Below, in pieces: positions 44,464 to 53,505 of a DNA stretch of 64,000 bases. How positions within the stretch are numbered: position 1 is the stretch's first letter; the number at the start of each line of letters is the position of its first letter. The position numbers were made by a program, and so were the translations under genes. The notes beneath the pieces were generated by a model. It saw only the letters and a program-made list of their open reading frames with translations. It searched no databases and had not been told where the DNA came from. The DNA is from Psychrobacillus sp. FSL H8-0483 (GTDB lineage Bacteria; Bacillota; Bacilli; Bacillales_A; Planococcaceae): positions 1,099,501-1,163,500 of the forward strand of contig NZ_CP152052.1 in assembly GCF_038637725.1 (NCBI RefSeq). Direction: 5' to 3'.

Positions 44464-45933
44464 TTGAAGAGTAAAGCAACAAAAAGACCTTTTGTATTAG
44501 TAGCGGTGATGCTTGCGATGTTTATGGGAGCCGTCGAAGCGACTATCATTGCAACAGCTATGCCCAGTATAACATCTGACTTAGGTGGCTTTTCTCGATA
44601 TAGTTGGGTATTTTCAGCTTATTTATTAATGAGCACAATAACCGTTTTAATTTATGGGAAGCTAGCTGATTTATTTGGAAGGAAAATAATATTTTTTATT
44701 GGCGTTACATTATTTTTAATCGGTTCATTCCTATGTGGTTTCGCTACCTCGATGGAGCAATTAATTGTTTACCGCTTAATACAAGGGTTAGGTGCTGGAG
44801 CAGTACAACCAATTGCGACCATTATTATAGGAGACATTTATCAAGGAGATGAACGCGCAAAAATACAGGGTTATTTAGCAAGTGTTTGGGGGATATCCGC
44901 TGTTTCTGGACCTGCTATAGGTGGGATATTAGTAGAAACAGTCGGGTGGGAGTTTGTATTTTGGGTGAATATTCCACTAGGTCTTATTGCGATGCTTGGA
45001 ATAGTTCTATTTTTGCATGAGCCTGTTTCAAGCAAGAAGCCAGTAGTTGATTATAAAGGGGCTTTGCTAATGACGGTTATCCTGTCTTCTTTACTATTTT
45101 GGTTAGTAGAAGGAGGACAATCTTTTCCTTGGATATCTTTAGTAAGTTTTAGTTTACTGGGTGTAGTGATGATTGGATGTATCATTTTTCTTAAAGTCGA
45201 AAGAAAAGCAATGGAACCATTTATGCCAATGGTAATATGGAAAAATAAAATAATCTTGTTCGCCAATCTAATTTCATTTTCTACCGGTGTAATTTTAATA
45301 GGCTTATCCAGTTATTTACCAATGTATGTAACTGGTGTAATGGAGCAAAAAGCAATTGTTGCTGGATTTACATTAACTGCTGTATCTATTGGCTGGCCTC
45401 TTGCGTCAACGGCAGCAGGCCGTTTACTTCCCAAATATGGAGCATCCAAACTTTCGTTTATAGGGACAATATTTTTAATGATTGGAACTTTTTCTTTTAT
45501 TTTCATTTATCCTTTACTTCATCCGATTATAATTGCAGTATGTAGTTTTTGCATTGGTATTGGTATGGGACTTACAAGTACATCCTTCATTGTAACGATT
45601 CAAGAAGCAGTCACGCATGAATGGAGGGGCGTTGCAACAGCCAGTAATTTATTTATGCGTAATTTCGGGAATATGTTTGGAGCGGCTTTGCTTGGAGTCA
45701 TAGTAAATAAAACAATTAGCAGATATTTAAGTATTCATTCATCCACATTTGAATTAAGTAACGTAAATCAGTTGCTTGATGCAGATGAACGAAAACTATT
45801 CTCTATGGAGCAGCTATCATTTTTGCAAAAAGGACTAGAGTATGCTCTCCATGGAGTATTTATTGCATCTTTTATCTTCGCAATAATTAGTTTTGTATTA
45901 GTATTTGGACTACCTAAAAAGAAAGAGGTTTAA
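44464..45933 (+). CDS. MFS drug exporter, DHA2 (EmrB/QacA) family
   Basis: Proton-driven exporter of 489 residues with 14 predicted membrane segments. Family motifs: AMFMGAVEATIIATAMPSI (motif D1), GKLADLFGRK (motif A) and RLIQGLGAGAVQP, WGISAVSGPAIGG (motif C). The start is TTG at 44464 after a G-rich ribosome site (GGGGGGGGA); the open frame extends 65 codons 5' through repeat C and is not real there. It ends 2 bases before ccpC and is likely co-transcribed with it. Substrate unknown. It sits between darB and ccpC, which are neighbours in B. subtilis. Confidence 0.85.
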   Translation: MKSKATKRPFVLVAVMLAMFMGAVEATIIATAMPSITSDLGGFSRYSWVFSAYLLMSTITVLIYGKLADLFGRKIIFFIGVTLFLIGSFLCGFATSMEQLIVYRLIQGLGAGAVQPIATIIIGDIYQGDERAKIQGYLASVWGISAVSGPAIGGILVETVGWEFVFWVNIPLGLIAMLGIVLFLHEPVSSKKPVVDYKGALLMTVILSSLLFWLVEGGQSFPWISLVSFSLLGVVMIGCIIFLKVERKAMEPFMPMVIWKNKIILFANLISFSTGVILIGLSSYLPMYVTGVMEQKAIVAGFTLTAVSIGWPLASTAAGRLLPKYGASKLSFIGTIFLMIGTFSFIFIYPLLHPIIIAVCSFCIGIGMGLTSTSFIVTIQEAVTHEWRGVATASNLFMRNFGNMFGAALLGVIVNKTISRYLSIHSSTFELSNVNQLLDADERKLFSMEQLSFLQKGLEYALHGVFIASFIFAIISFVLVFGLPKKKEV

Positions 45934-45935
45934 AA

Positions 45936-46811
45936 ATGACATCAGATTTTCTCATTATTAAAGTATTAGCAGAAGAACAAAATATGCGAAAAGCAGCAGA
46001 GAGATTATTCCTTTCTCAACCAGCTCTCTCTCTACGTCTTCAAACCATTGAGAAAGAATGGCAGACAAAACTATTTTTACGATCTCAGAAAGGGTTAACC
46101 CCAACACCAGAAGGAGAACTTGTAATCGAGTATGCTGTAAATATGCTTCAGCAGAAAGAAGAAGTATATGAGGCGATTCAGTCGTTAACCTCTAAAGTAC
46201 ATGGAACGTTAAAAATTGCTTGTGCTTCCATCGTTGGTCATAATTGGCTGCCGAAAGTTTTGAAAGATTTCGTACAAACGTATCCGGAAGCAAAGATTTC
46301 CCTTCTTACAGGCTGGAGTTCAGAAATTGTAAAATCCATATACGATGGAGAGGCACAGATTGGAATTGTACGTGGACAAACAGATTGGAAAGGAAATAAA
46401 ATTCATTTATTCAGAGATACACTTTACCTTGTGGATAAAGAGATGACCTCGGTTAGCGATGTTTTAACAACAGAGAAACCATTTATTCAATTTAAAAGTG
46501 ATTCTAACTATTATCAAGAAATTCAGCAATGGTGGCAAAAACATTTTTCGATTAATCCAAAGAGACAAATAATCGTAGATCAAATTGAGACATGTAAACA
46601 AATGGCTTTAAATGGTATTGGATACGCGATACTTCCTTCCATTACATTGACTGGTCATGAGGACGTGCAGAAGATACCTTTGACGAACGATGAAGAGCAG
46701 TTTGAGTTAACGAGAGACACTTGGCTTATTGGTTATGATGCTGCATTTGACCTTCCACAAGTAGAAGCTTTTGTCACAATTGTAAAAGAACATGCAAAAA
46801 AGTTTCAATAA
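45936..46811 (+). CDS. ccpC: LysR-type regulator CcpC
   Basis: Catabolite control protein C, citrate-responsive repressor of citB and citZ in B. subtilis. The 291 residues align with CcpC through the HTH (AEEQNMRKAAERLFLSQPALSLRLQTIEKEW), SQKGLTPTPEGE, LTGWSSEIVKSIY and FIQFKSDSNYYQEIQQWW, and the end IDQIETCKQMALNGIGYAILPS. ATG is two bases after the MFS stop, with AAAGAGGT inside the end of that gene. It may be translationally coupled to the exporter. The gene order suggests that the MFS was inserted next to it. Confidence 0.93.
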   Translation: MTSDFLIIKVLAEEQNMRKAAERLFLSQPALSLRLQTIEKEWQTKLFLRSQKGLTPTPEGELVIEYAVNMLQQKEEVYEAIQSLTSKVHGTLKIACASIVGHNWLPKVLKDFVQTYPEAKISLLTGWSSEIVKSIYDGEAQIGIVRGQTDWKGNKIHLFRDTLYLVDKEMTSVSDVLTTEKPFIQFKSDSNYYQEIQQWWQKHFSINPKRQIIVDQIETCKQMALNGIGYAILPSITLTGHEDVQKIPLTNDEEQFELTRDTWLIGYDAAFDLPQVEAFVTIVKEHAKKFQ

Positions 46812-46868
46812 GGAACTTCCATCTGCGATAAACGTACTAATAGATATACATAAAAAGGGGGAAATTAA

Positions 46869-49280
46869 ATGCGTATCCAAAAAATTACATTGGTTATTTC
46901 TGCACTCTTTATCTATTTTTTGCTATTACCAACAATTGAAGCCTCGGCTGCACCTAACCTACAAGTAAAAGCAAATGCTGGATTTAATGGTAAAGCGAAA
47001 TATGGGAAAGGGCTGCCAATTACCATTACCGTTGAGAATAAAGGGGACGCCTTTTCAGGAGACATCGTATTAGATATTTTGGAATCCTACAATCTTGGAA
47101 ATGCACAAGCGATCCCATTTGAAATTGGTGCGGGAGAGACAAAGACAATTCAGGTTGCAGCGTCTGGAATGTCCGAAGACTATATGTATCAAGGGTCTAC
47201 ATTTCAAATGATTCACTTTTACGAAGGTGGTTGGGAAAAAGGAAAGTCCATTGATTTTAAAGGCACTAAAAATTTAAGAGTAAGCTTTAATGATCCATCA
47301 TCTATATTTTATTTATCTTTCACCAATAGTGCTGACAGGTTAAAAGTATTAAGCCAAATAAAACAACAAAATCAAATAGGTAACCAAGTGATTCATGTAG
47401 CTCAACTGAGTAACTTTCCGCTCCCAACAGAGGCTGAAGCTTGGCAAATGGCAGACTATATTGTCATTGATGAATTTGTCCTTGCAGATTTAGAAGAGCA
47501 ACAACAACAAGCGCTTGTTGACTATGTTAGTGCAGGAGGCTTTATTGTAGTTGGGGCCTCTGACAATACAAAAGTGGAATTAGGCAAGTTAGGAGAATAC
47601 TTACCACTAACTCTTCAAACAAGTACCCAATCTTTATCTCCTGAAAAAGTACTTGGTTTGACTGCAAATAACCCATTGTCCAATGCTTTAACAGTGTATG
47701 ATGCATCTTTAAATGAGGGAGCAACACCGTCATTTAATATAGATGGAACAATAATAGCCGCAAAGAAACAATTAGGTAAAGGTGCTATTATTCAAACAAC
47801 CTTTTCTCTTGGTGATGAACCCTTATCAAAAGACCCTGTCTATAGTGACTTGATGACTACAATTGTACAGTCCGTAAAAGCACAAAATACATCTAATAAT
47901 ATGATGTATGGCTACAATGGAAAGGATCAACTAGTGTATGAAGTAGGAAACACAAACTCATTATTTAGCTCATTCAAAGTATCAACTCCTTTAATGATTA
48001 GTATTGTGTTAATTTATATGATACTAGTAGGACCGCTCTTATACCTTTTATTGAAAAGAAAAGACAAACGAGAGTACGCGTGGGGTATTATTCCACTTAC
48101 CGCTATTATTGCATCCGCTGCTATTTTCGGGTACGGAGCGAAGGATCGTATTGCACGTCCACAAGTACAACAATCCTCCTTCTTATATGTTAATGAGGAT
48201 AATAGTTTAAGTGGTTATTATGCTGAATCTTTATTAAGTAATAAAAGCGGGGAATTCTCATTTGTTGCACCAACATCCACTACAATGGTTGCCCAAAGAA
48301 ATAACAATTCATTTAATGGTCAGAATATGAATGTACATGAAAAAACTATTATTGAAAAACATGCTTCCAATAGTGAATTAACGTTCAGAGATGTAGGTTA
48401 CTGGTCTGTCTCGAATTTCTTTGGTGATACACATCTGAAAGACGTGGGGAATTTTGAAGTAGACCTTCGAGTAGATGCGAGTAAATTAATTGGAACAGTA
48501 AAGAATAACTTTCCATTTGCTCTGAAAGAAGTTTCTGTTTGGTCTGGAAGCAAACTCATCAAGTTAGGTGATCTTCAGCCTGGTGAACAGCTAGAAGTGA
48601 ATAAAGACTTAGGAACTGTTATGTTAACACCAGCCTCCAATCCATATATTAATAGAAACTACGGCATGAACATTGGAAATCAAATTGATTTGACTGAACA
48701 AAGAAAGCAATCCTTATATTCTTCTAGTCAAATGTTCAATCAATTAGGTAGTAGTCCAGCAATTACGGCCTTTGCAGAGGACAATCTAATTCCAATCGAA
48801 TTAAAGGACAAAAAAGTGGAGATGTCTGCTCTCCATTTAATTATTCAGCCGTTCAAAGCTGAAACGATTTTTGCAGGTGATTTTGTGCTACCAGCTACAA
48901 CGTTTACGGTAAATGTTAATACAAATGAATTTGGAAAGTATATGGAACCAGTGCAAAATAGCAATTTAGAATGGTATTTAGATGATGGTGAATATAACAT
49001 CTATTGGAAAATACCTGATACCATTCCTACTAATAAAGTAATGTGGACACAATTACAAATAGCGAATACCGATCGAAATTCTCAAACAATTGAAATTTGG
49101 AATATGGAAACCGAAGCTTTTGAACCAATAGAAGAAAGTAGATTTACAATTTCCGAAAACATTCAAAATTATATTAATGATTCCGGGGAAGTATATTACA
49201 AATTAATCAAAAAATCAGCTCAAGGTGATCCGTATACAAGACTTCCAGAGGTTCGCTTAAAAGGGGAGGTTCAGAAATGA
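46869..49280 (+). CDS. Large secreted/membrane beta-rich protein, first gene of the ABC-MoxR-vWA operon
   Basis: Not assigned to a named family. The 803 residues begin with a signal peptide (cleaved about residue 27, ASAAP). Then come Ig-like beta domain (about 30-140), a domain like a catalytically inactive glutamine amidotransferase (about 150-350; VDYVSAGGFIVVGA), two membrane segments (about 373-395 and 403-423) and a beta-rich C-terminal half (about 430-800) outside or inside the cell. Ribosome site AAAGGGGGAAATT. The stop overlaps the ABC ATPase start by 4 bases. Function unknown; perhaps an auxiliary part of the ABC exporter, like GldG-type proteins. Confidence 0.72.
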   Translation: MRIQKITLVISALFIYFLLLPTIEASAAPNLQVKANAGFNGKAKYGKGLPITITVENKGDAFSGDIVLDILESYNLGNAQAIPFEIGAGETKTIQVAASGMSEDYMYQGSTFQMIHFYEGGWEKGKSIDFKGTKNLRVSFNDPSSIFYLSFTNSADRLKVLSQIKQQNQIGNQVIHVAQLSNFPLPTEAEAWQMADYIVIDEFVLADLEEQQQQALVDYVSAGGFIVVGASDNTKVELGKLGEYLPLTLQTSTQSLSPEKVLGLTANNPLSNALTVYDASLNEGATPSFNIDGTIIAAKKQLGKGAIIQTTFSLGDEPLSKDPVYSDLMTTIVQSVKAQNTSNNMMYGYNGKDQLVYEVGNTNSLFSSFKVSTPLMISIVLIYMILVGPLLYLLLKRKDKREYAWGIIPLTAIIASAAIFGYGAKDRIARPQVQQSSFLYVNEDNSLSGYYAESLLSNKSGEFSFVAPTSTTMVAQRNNNSFNGQNMNVHEKTIIEKHASNSELTFRDVGYWSVSNFFGDTHLKDVGNFEVDLRVDASKLIGTVKNNFPFALKEVSVWSGSKLIKLGDLQPGEQLEVNKDLGTVMLTPASNPYINRNYGMNIGNQIDLTEQRKQSLYSSSQMFNQLGSSPAITAFAEDNLIPIELKDKKVEMSALHLIIQPFKAETIFAGDFVLPATTFTVNVNTNEFGKYMEPVQNSNLEWYLDDGEYNIYWKIPDTIPTNKVMWTQLQIANTDRNSQTIEIWNMETEAFEPIEESRFTISENIQNYINDSGEVYYKLIKKSAQGDPYTRLPEVRLKGEVQK

Positions 49281-50206
49281 TAGAGATTAAAGGGTTAACA
49301 AAAAAATACGGTTCTTTTTATGCTTTAAATGATTTAAACCTTAGCCTACAAGAAGGAACTGTATTTGGATTTGTGGGGGCAAATGGAGCAGGGAAATCGA
49401 CAACTTTTTCTATATTAGCTACACTGCTACAACCAACTTCTGGAGAGGCATATGTGAATGGGAAAAGTGTCAAAACCGAACCGCATGAAGTACGGAAACA
49501 AATAGGTTATATGCCTGACTTTTTCGGGGTCTATGATCAACTAAAAGCAAATGAGTATTTAGATTTTTACGGCGCAAGCTATGGAATTCCAGAGGCTGAG
49601 AGACAAATTCTGATTCCCCAACTACTAGAGTTGGTTAACCTAACGCATAAACGTTATGACTACGTAGATCTATTATCAAGGGGGATGAAACAACGTTTAT
49701 GTTTAGCGCGTGCACTTATTCATGATCCTAAAGTGTTGATACTGGATGAACCTGCTTCGGGACTTGATCCGCGTGCTCGTGTGGAAATGAGAGATATCCT
49801 AAGACAACTAAAAAATATGGGGAAAACAATTTTAATTTCTTCGCATATATTGCCAGAGCTTGCTGAAATGTGTGATGAAATTGGAGTAATTGATGGGGGT
49901 AAATTGATTGCGCACGGCTCGGTTGCTGAAATTCAAGCACAACTTGCAGGGGAAAAACAAATTACGGTGAGGGTTAAAGGATTGTTGGAGAATGCTGCAA
50001 CGTTTTTTGAAGAAGATCCCTTTGCTTCAAAAGTGGAAATACATGAAGAGAAAAGTTCCATTATATTTAATTATCGAGGTTCCGAAGAAGATCAAATTAA
50101 TTTGTTGAAAAAAGCTTTAGACCAACAACTAAGAATTATTTCCTTCTCGGAGACAGAAACGAACCTTGAAGATGTCTTTATGGAAATTACAAAGGGGGCG
50201 AAATAA
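49277..50206 (+). CDS. ABC transporter ATP-binding protein (exporter type)
   Basis: Cytosolic ATPase of 309 residues. Walker A GANGAGKST, signature LSRGMKQRL, Walker B VLILDEPASGLDPRA and the H-loop SSHILPE are all intact. A C-terminal extension of about 80 residues is typical of ABC-2 exporters. It overlaps the preceding gene (ATGA) and precedes its permease by one base, so they form an ABC-2 pair. Confidence 0.92.
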   Translation: MIEIKGLTKKYGSFYALNDLNLSLQEGTVFGFVGANGAGKSTTFSILATLLQPTSGEAYVNGKSVKTEPHEVRKQIGYMPDFFGVYDQLKANEYLDFYGASYGIPEAERQILIPQLLELVNLTHKRYDYVDLLSRGMKQRLCLARALIHDPKVLILDEPASGLDPRARVEMRDILRQLKNMGKTILISSHILPELAEMCDEIGVIDGGKLIAHGSVAEIQAQLAGEKQITVRVKGLLENAATFFEEDPFASKVEIHEEKSSIIFNYRGSEEDQINLLKKALDQQLRIISFSETETNLEDVFMEITKGAK

Positions 50207-50207
50207 G

Positions 50208-51050
50208 ATGAAGCAAGCATTTTCAAATCCAGTATTAGTAAAAGAAATTAAATTACGCTTTCGTTCCCTAAAAAGCTTTACTGGAATTCTCTTTTATTTA
50301 CTTGCAATGTCTATCTTTGTTTTCGGCTTTATTATGTTGACCACTTCCTTCACAGGTACAGGTTATTTTCGACCAGAAGAAAGCTTTTTCATGTTCTCTA
50401 TGCTGACATATATTCAGTTAGGTCTTATTGTCTTTATTACTCCTGGGCTAACAGCAGGTGCCATTAGTTCCGAGAGAGAAAAGCAAACGTTAAATATATT
50501 ATTAACTACATCTCAGACTTCCTTTCAAATCATTATTGGGAAGTTAACATCGTCTATTGCTTTTCTTCTCTTGTTATTAGTCGCAGGATTACCAATCTAC
50601 AGTTTAGTTTTTCTTTTTGGAGGAGTATCTCCAGGACAGCTAGGCATCATTTTCTTATTCTTCTTTTTAACTATGCTTGCCATTGGTGGAATAGGAATTA
50701 TGTATTCAACAATTATTCGTAAAACGATCGTTTCGATGATTGCAACGTATGGAACAATGATATTTCTAACTGCGGTTACTGGTTTTATTTATCTTGTCAT
50801 TACTGGAATGAATTCTATGGCAACAGGTACACTAACTTCCTCACCAATTGGTCACTTTTTTGCAAGTATTAATCCGATTGTTTTAATGCTTACGCTTATC
50901 ACTCCAGGGTCGGATGATTTTATTACACAATCTACAAAGGTGGAATTTCCAATTTGGGCTGGATATACAATTTTTTATGTTTGTATAACTATTCTATCTG
51001 TATTTATTGCTGTAAAAAAATTACGTGTGAATATGAAACGTAAAAAATGA
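50208..51050 (+). CDS. ABC-2 type permease
   Basis: Membrane partner of the upstream ATPase, 280 residues with six membrane segments. The N-terminal NPVLVKEIKLRFRS and the SSEREKQTLNILLTTSQTS loop are typical of ABC-2 permeases. ATG at 50208 follows AAAGGGGGCG; an earlier in-frame ATG lies within the ATPase gene and has no ribosome site. It ends 13 bases before the next gene. Confidence 0.88.
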   Translation: MKQAFSNPVLVKEIKLRFRSLKSFTGILFYLLAMSIFVFGFIMLTTSFTGTGYFRPEESFFMFSMLTYIQLGLIVFITPGLTAGAISSEREKQTLNILLTTSQTSFQIIIGKLTSSIAFLLLLLVAGLPIYSLVFLFGGVSPGQLGIIFLFFFLTMLAIGGIGIMYSTIIRKTIVSMIATYGTMIFLTAVTGFIYLVITGMNSMATGTLTSSPIGHFFASINPIVLMLTLITPGSDDFITQSTKVEFPIWAGYTIFYVCITILSVFIAVKKLRVNMKRKK

Positions 51051-51063
51051 GGAGGAATTATAG

Positions 51064-52500
51064 ATGAATAGCCAACATAAGCTAATTCGTTTCGTCCATA
51101 AAGCTAGACGTAGACTTACAGTAGAGCACTACAGTAGAATGCTCCAAGCTGCTTTGTTTTACGGATTCACTTCTGCTGCGTCTATTCTATTTGTTTCTCG
51201 CTTATTTGTATTTCCATACTATATCCGAACCGCAGTTATTGTTGGAGGTATTGTTTTTGTAGCAGTTTTTGTATACGCATTTTGGAGACGACCTTCCAAA
51301 GAAGCGGCACTTCATAAACTAGATTCCTTTTTCCATGATAATTTATTAATTTCTGCAGTATCATTTCTTAACGAAAAATCTATGCTTATTAAAGGTTTAT
51401 TAGCAAAGGCAGAACTGGGCTGTGAGAAAGCATTTGAGAAATTTAAACAACGAGAAAAACACTATTTCCAGCCTAAATGGCTTCTAGGATTTGTTCTTGC
51501 ACTAGCGGCAGTTTTAGTACTGTATGCTTTTCCAGCAGCAACACAATTAGAAGCAAAGGATATGGAAAAAGAAGATCGAGTTGTAAAAGAAATGAAAAAA
51601 GAAATAGAAAAACTTGAGAAAAAAGAATTAGCGAAGTCCGTAAAAAAAGACTTGAAGGATTTAAAAGAAAAGCTAAAAGAAGTAGATACTGCAGAGGAAG
51701 CGTTACGTGAAGTAGTGAAAAAACAAAAAGAATTGGCTTTAAAAGAACAAAAGCTTGAAAAGAAGAAAGAACTAACGGAACAAGAGGGATCGACTGAATC
51801 GTCTTTAACAGCAGATGAACAAAAAGAATTAGCCTCTTTAGAAGATGTAAATAATACATTGGCGAAAAGTGCTGCTTCTACTCAGACTGCTTTAAGCAAG
51901 ATGGGTAAATCCCTGCCATATAACGCTAGTGCAGTAGCACAAGGAAACTCGACTAACACCAATAATAATAGTAATAATAAAAGTAATGCAAGCAATACAG
52001 GAAAAGGAAACCAACAAGGCTCCAGTCAAAATCAAAGTGCTGGACAAAACAATCAAGGCCAGGGTCAAGGCCAAGGTCAAGGCCAAGGTCAAGGTCAAGG
52101 CCAAGGTCAAGGCCAAGGTCAAGGTCAGGGTCAAGGCCAAGGCCAAGGCCAAGGTCAAGGCCAAGGTCAAGGCCAAGGTCAAGGCCAGGGTCAAGGCCAA
52201 GGTCAAGGTCAAGGTTCAGGGGCAGGAACCGGCTCTGGTGGAAGAAATCTCCTTTCGATTCCAACAAGAGTTGGTGGAACTTCTGAAACTAGCGTAGATG
52301 GAGGAGAGCTTGGAGATGGAACATCTGCAAGTGAGCAACCAGCAGAAGGACCTGTTACTCGTGGTTCTGCAAGACCATATGAAGAAGTTGTTAATGAATA
52401 TTCAGAATCGTATATAAAGAGTTCAGAGCGTATGCAATTACCGTCTGACCTGCAGCGAATTGTGCAAGATTACTTTTCATCAGTTGAAAATAGCGAATAA
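51064..52500 (+). CDS. Membrane coiled-coil protein with a 26-unit Gly-Gln tract
   Basis: Not recognised as a named family. A 478-residue protein with two N-terminal membrane segments (about 28-75), a third (about 140-158), then a charged coiled coil (about 165-245), Ser/Asn linker and an uninterrupted (Gly-Gln)26 tract from 52057 to 52212. The C-terminal RPYEEVVNEYSESYIKSSERMQLPSDL resembles ends of proteins next to MoxR/DUF58 genes. It is coupled by close spacing (13 and 12 bases) to its neighbours. Probably a membrane anchor or scaffold; the tract may change in length. Confidence 0.75.
   Translation: MNSQHKLIRFVHKARRRLTVEHYSRMLQAALFYGFTSAASILFVSRLFVFPYYIRTAVIVGGIVFVAVFVYAFWRRPSKEAALHKLDSFFHDNLLISAVSFLNEKSMLIKGLLAKAELGCEKAFEKFKQREKHYFQPKWLLGFVLALAAVLVLYAFPAATQLEAKDMEKEDRVVKEMKKEIEKLEKKELAKSVKKDLKDLKEKLKEVDTAEEALREVVKKQKELALKEQKLEKKKELTEQEGSTESSLTADEQKELASLEDVNNTLAKSAASTQTALSKMGKSLPYNASAVAQGNSTNTNNNSNNKSNASNTGKGNQQGSSQNQSAGQNNQGQGQGQGQGQGQGQGQGQGQGQGQGQGQGQGQGQGQGQGQGQGQGQGQGQGQGSGAGTGSGGRNLLSIPTRVGGTSETSVDGGELGDGTSASEQPAEGPVTRGSARPYEEVVNEYSESYIKSSERMQLPSDLQRIVQDYFSSVENSE
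52057..52212 (+). repeat. In-frame hexanucleotide tandem repeat (26 units)
   Basis: Twenty-six copies of a 6-base unit GG(T/C)CA(A/G), encoding Gly-Gln 26 times. Third-position variation among units suggests slow divergence rather than a very recent expansion. The 6-base unit keeps frame on gain or loss. Confidence 0.95.
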
Positions 52501-52512
52501 TGGAGGAAACTA

Positions 52513-53505
52513 ATGACTTTCACAACAGAAGATTATGTAAATATAAGTAAACAGTTAGATGAAGTACGTGCAGAGATTGGGAATTTCATCGTGGGTCAAA
52601 AAGAAGCGGTGGAGTTTTCCATTTACTGCGTTTTAGCAGATGGGCATGCACTATTAGAGGGTTTGCCTGGACTTGGTAAAACCATGCTTATTCGAACAGT
52701 TTCAGAAGTTTTGGATCTATCTTTTTCGCGAATTCAGTTCACCCCTGATTTAATGCCATCTGATATTACGGGAACAAGTACGATTGAACGTTTAGAAAAT
52801 GGTAAGCAGCAATTCACCTTTCAAAAAGGACCTATTTTTAGCCAAATGGTTTTAGCGGATGAGATTAACCGAGCAACACCAAAAACACAAAGTGCTCTAT
52901 TAGAGGCAATGGGAGAAAAAACGGTAACTGTACTAGGTGAAACGAAACAAATGGATAGACCATTCTTTGTACTTGCTACTCAAAACCCCATTGAAATGGA
53001 AGGAACATATCCATTACCCGAAGCTCAAATGGACCGTTTTTTGTGCAAAATTTTGGTCTCTTATCCTTCCAAAGAAGAGCTTATGGAAATTACAAAGCGA
53101 ACAACGGGCGGTCAAACCATTGAGTTAAATAAAATAATGAATGCGGAAGAAATTGTACACGCACAGCAAATGGTGAAAGAAGTTCTAATTGCAGATGAAA
53201 TGCTGGAGTATGCCGTAGATATTATTGCCGCGACCCATCCAGAGGCGGCAGTAATTCCTGAAATTGCAAAGTACGTTCAGTATGGAAGTGGACCTCGAGG
53301 TTTACAAAGTCTTATCAAGCTCGCGAAAGCACGTGCGCTAGTTGCGGGACGTTATCATGTCTCTATTGCAGATATTAAATCAGTTGCTAAGCCTGTACTT
53401 AGACATCGTTTATTACTTAATTACGAAGGAGAAGCAGAAGGTAAAACAGCAGATGAACTCTTAGATCTTGTATTACAAACGATTAAGCAAGGACAAACCG
53501 TATGA
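52513..53505 (+). CDS. MoxR-type AAA+ ATPase (operon 2)
   Basis: Cytosolic AAA+ ATPase, 330 residues, with Walker A GLPGLGKTML, Walker B LADEINRATPKTQSALLEAM and ATQNPIEMEGTYPLPEAQMDRF. Closer to the canonical MoxR pattern than the copy at 32740. ATG follows TGGAGGAAACTA. Overlaps the DUF58 gene by 4 bases. It probably acts on the vWA proteins of this operon. Confidence 0.93.
   Translation: MTFTTEDYVNISKQLDEVRAEIGNFIVGQKEAVEFSIYCVLADGHALLEGLPGLGKTMLIRTVSEVLDLSFSRIQFTPDLMPSDITGTSTIERLENGKQQFTFQKGPIFSQMVLADEINRATPKTQSALLEAMGEKTVTVLGETKQMDRPFFVLATQNPIEMEGTYPLPEAQMDRFLCKILVSYPSKEELMEITKRTTGGQTIELNKIMNAEEIVHAQQMVKEVLIADEMLEYAVDIIAATHPEAAVIPEIAKYVQYGSGPRGLQSLIKLAKARALVAGRYHVSIADIKSVAKPVLRHRLLLNYEGEAEGKTADELLDLVLQTIKQGQTV

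Noticed and set aside
52057-52212. CRISPR or direct-repeat array
   Set aside because: No spacers; a simple in-frame hexamer repeat in a coding region.
51892-52297. Long alternative frames (both strands) of repeated Leu-Thr, Lys-Val or Asp-Leu across the Gly-Gln tract
   Set aside because: They are simple by-products of the hexamer repeat inside the real gene 51064-52500 and have no ribosome sites.
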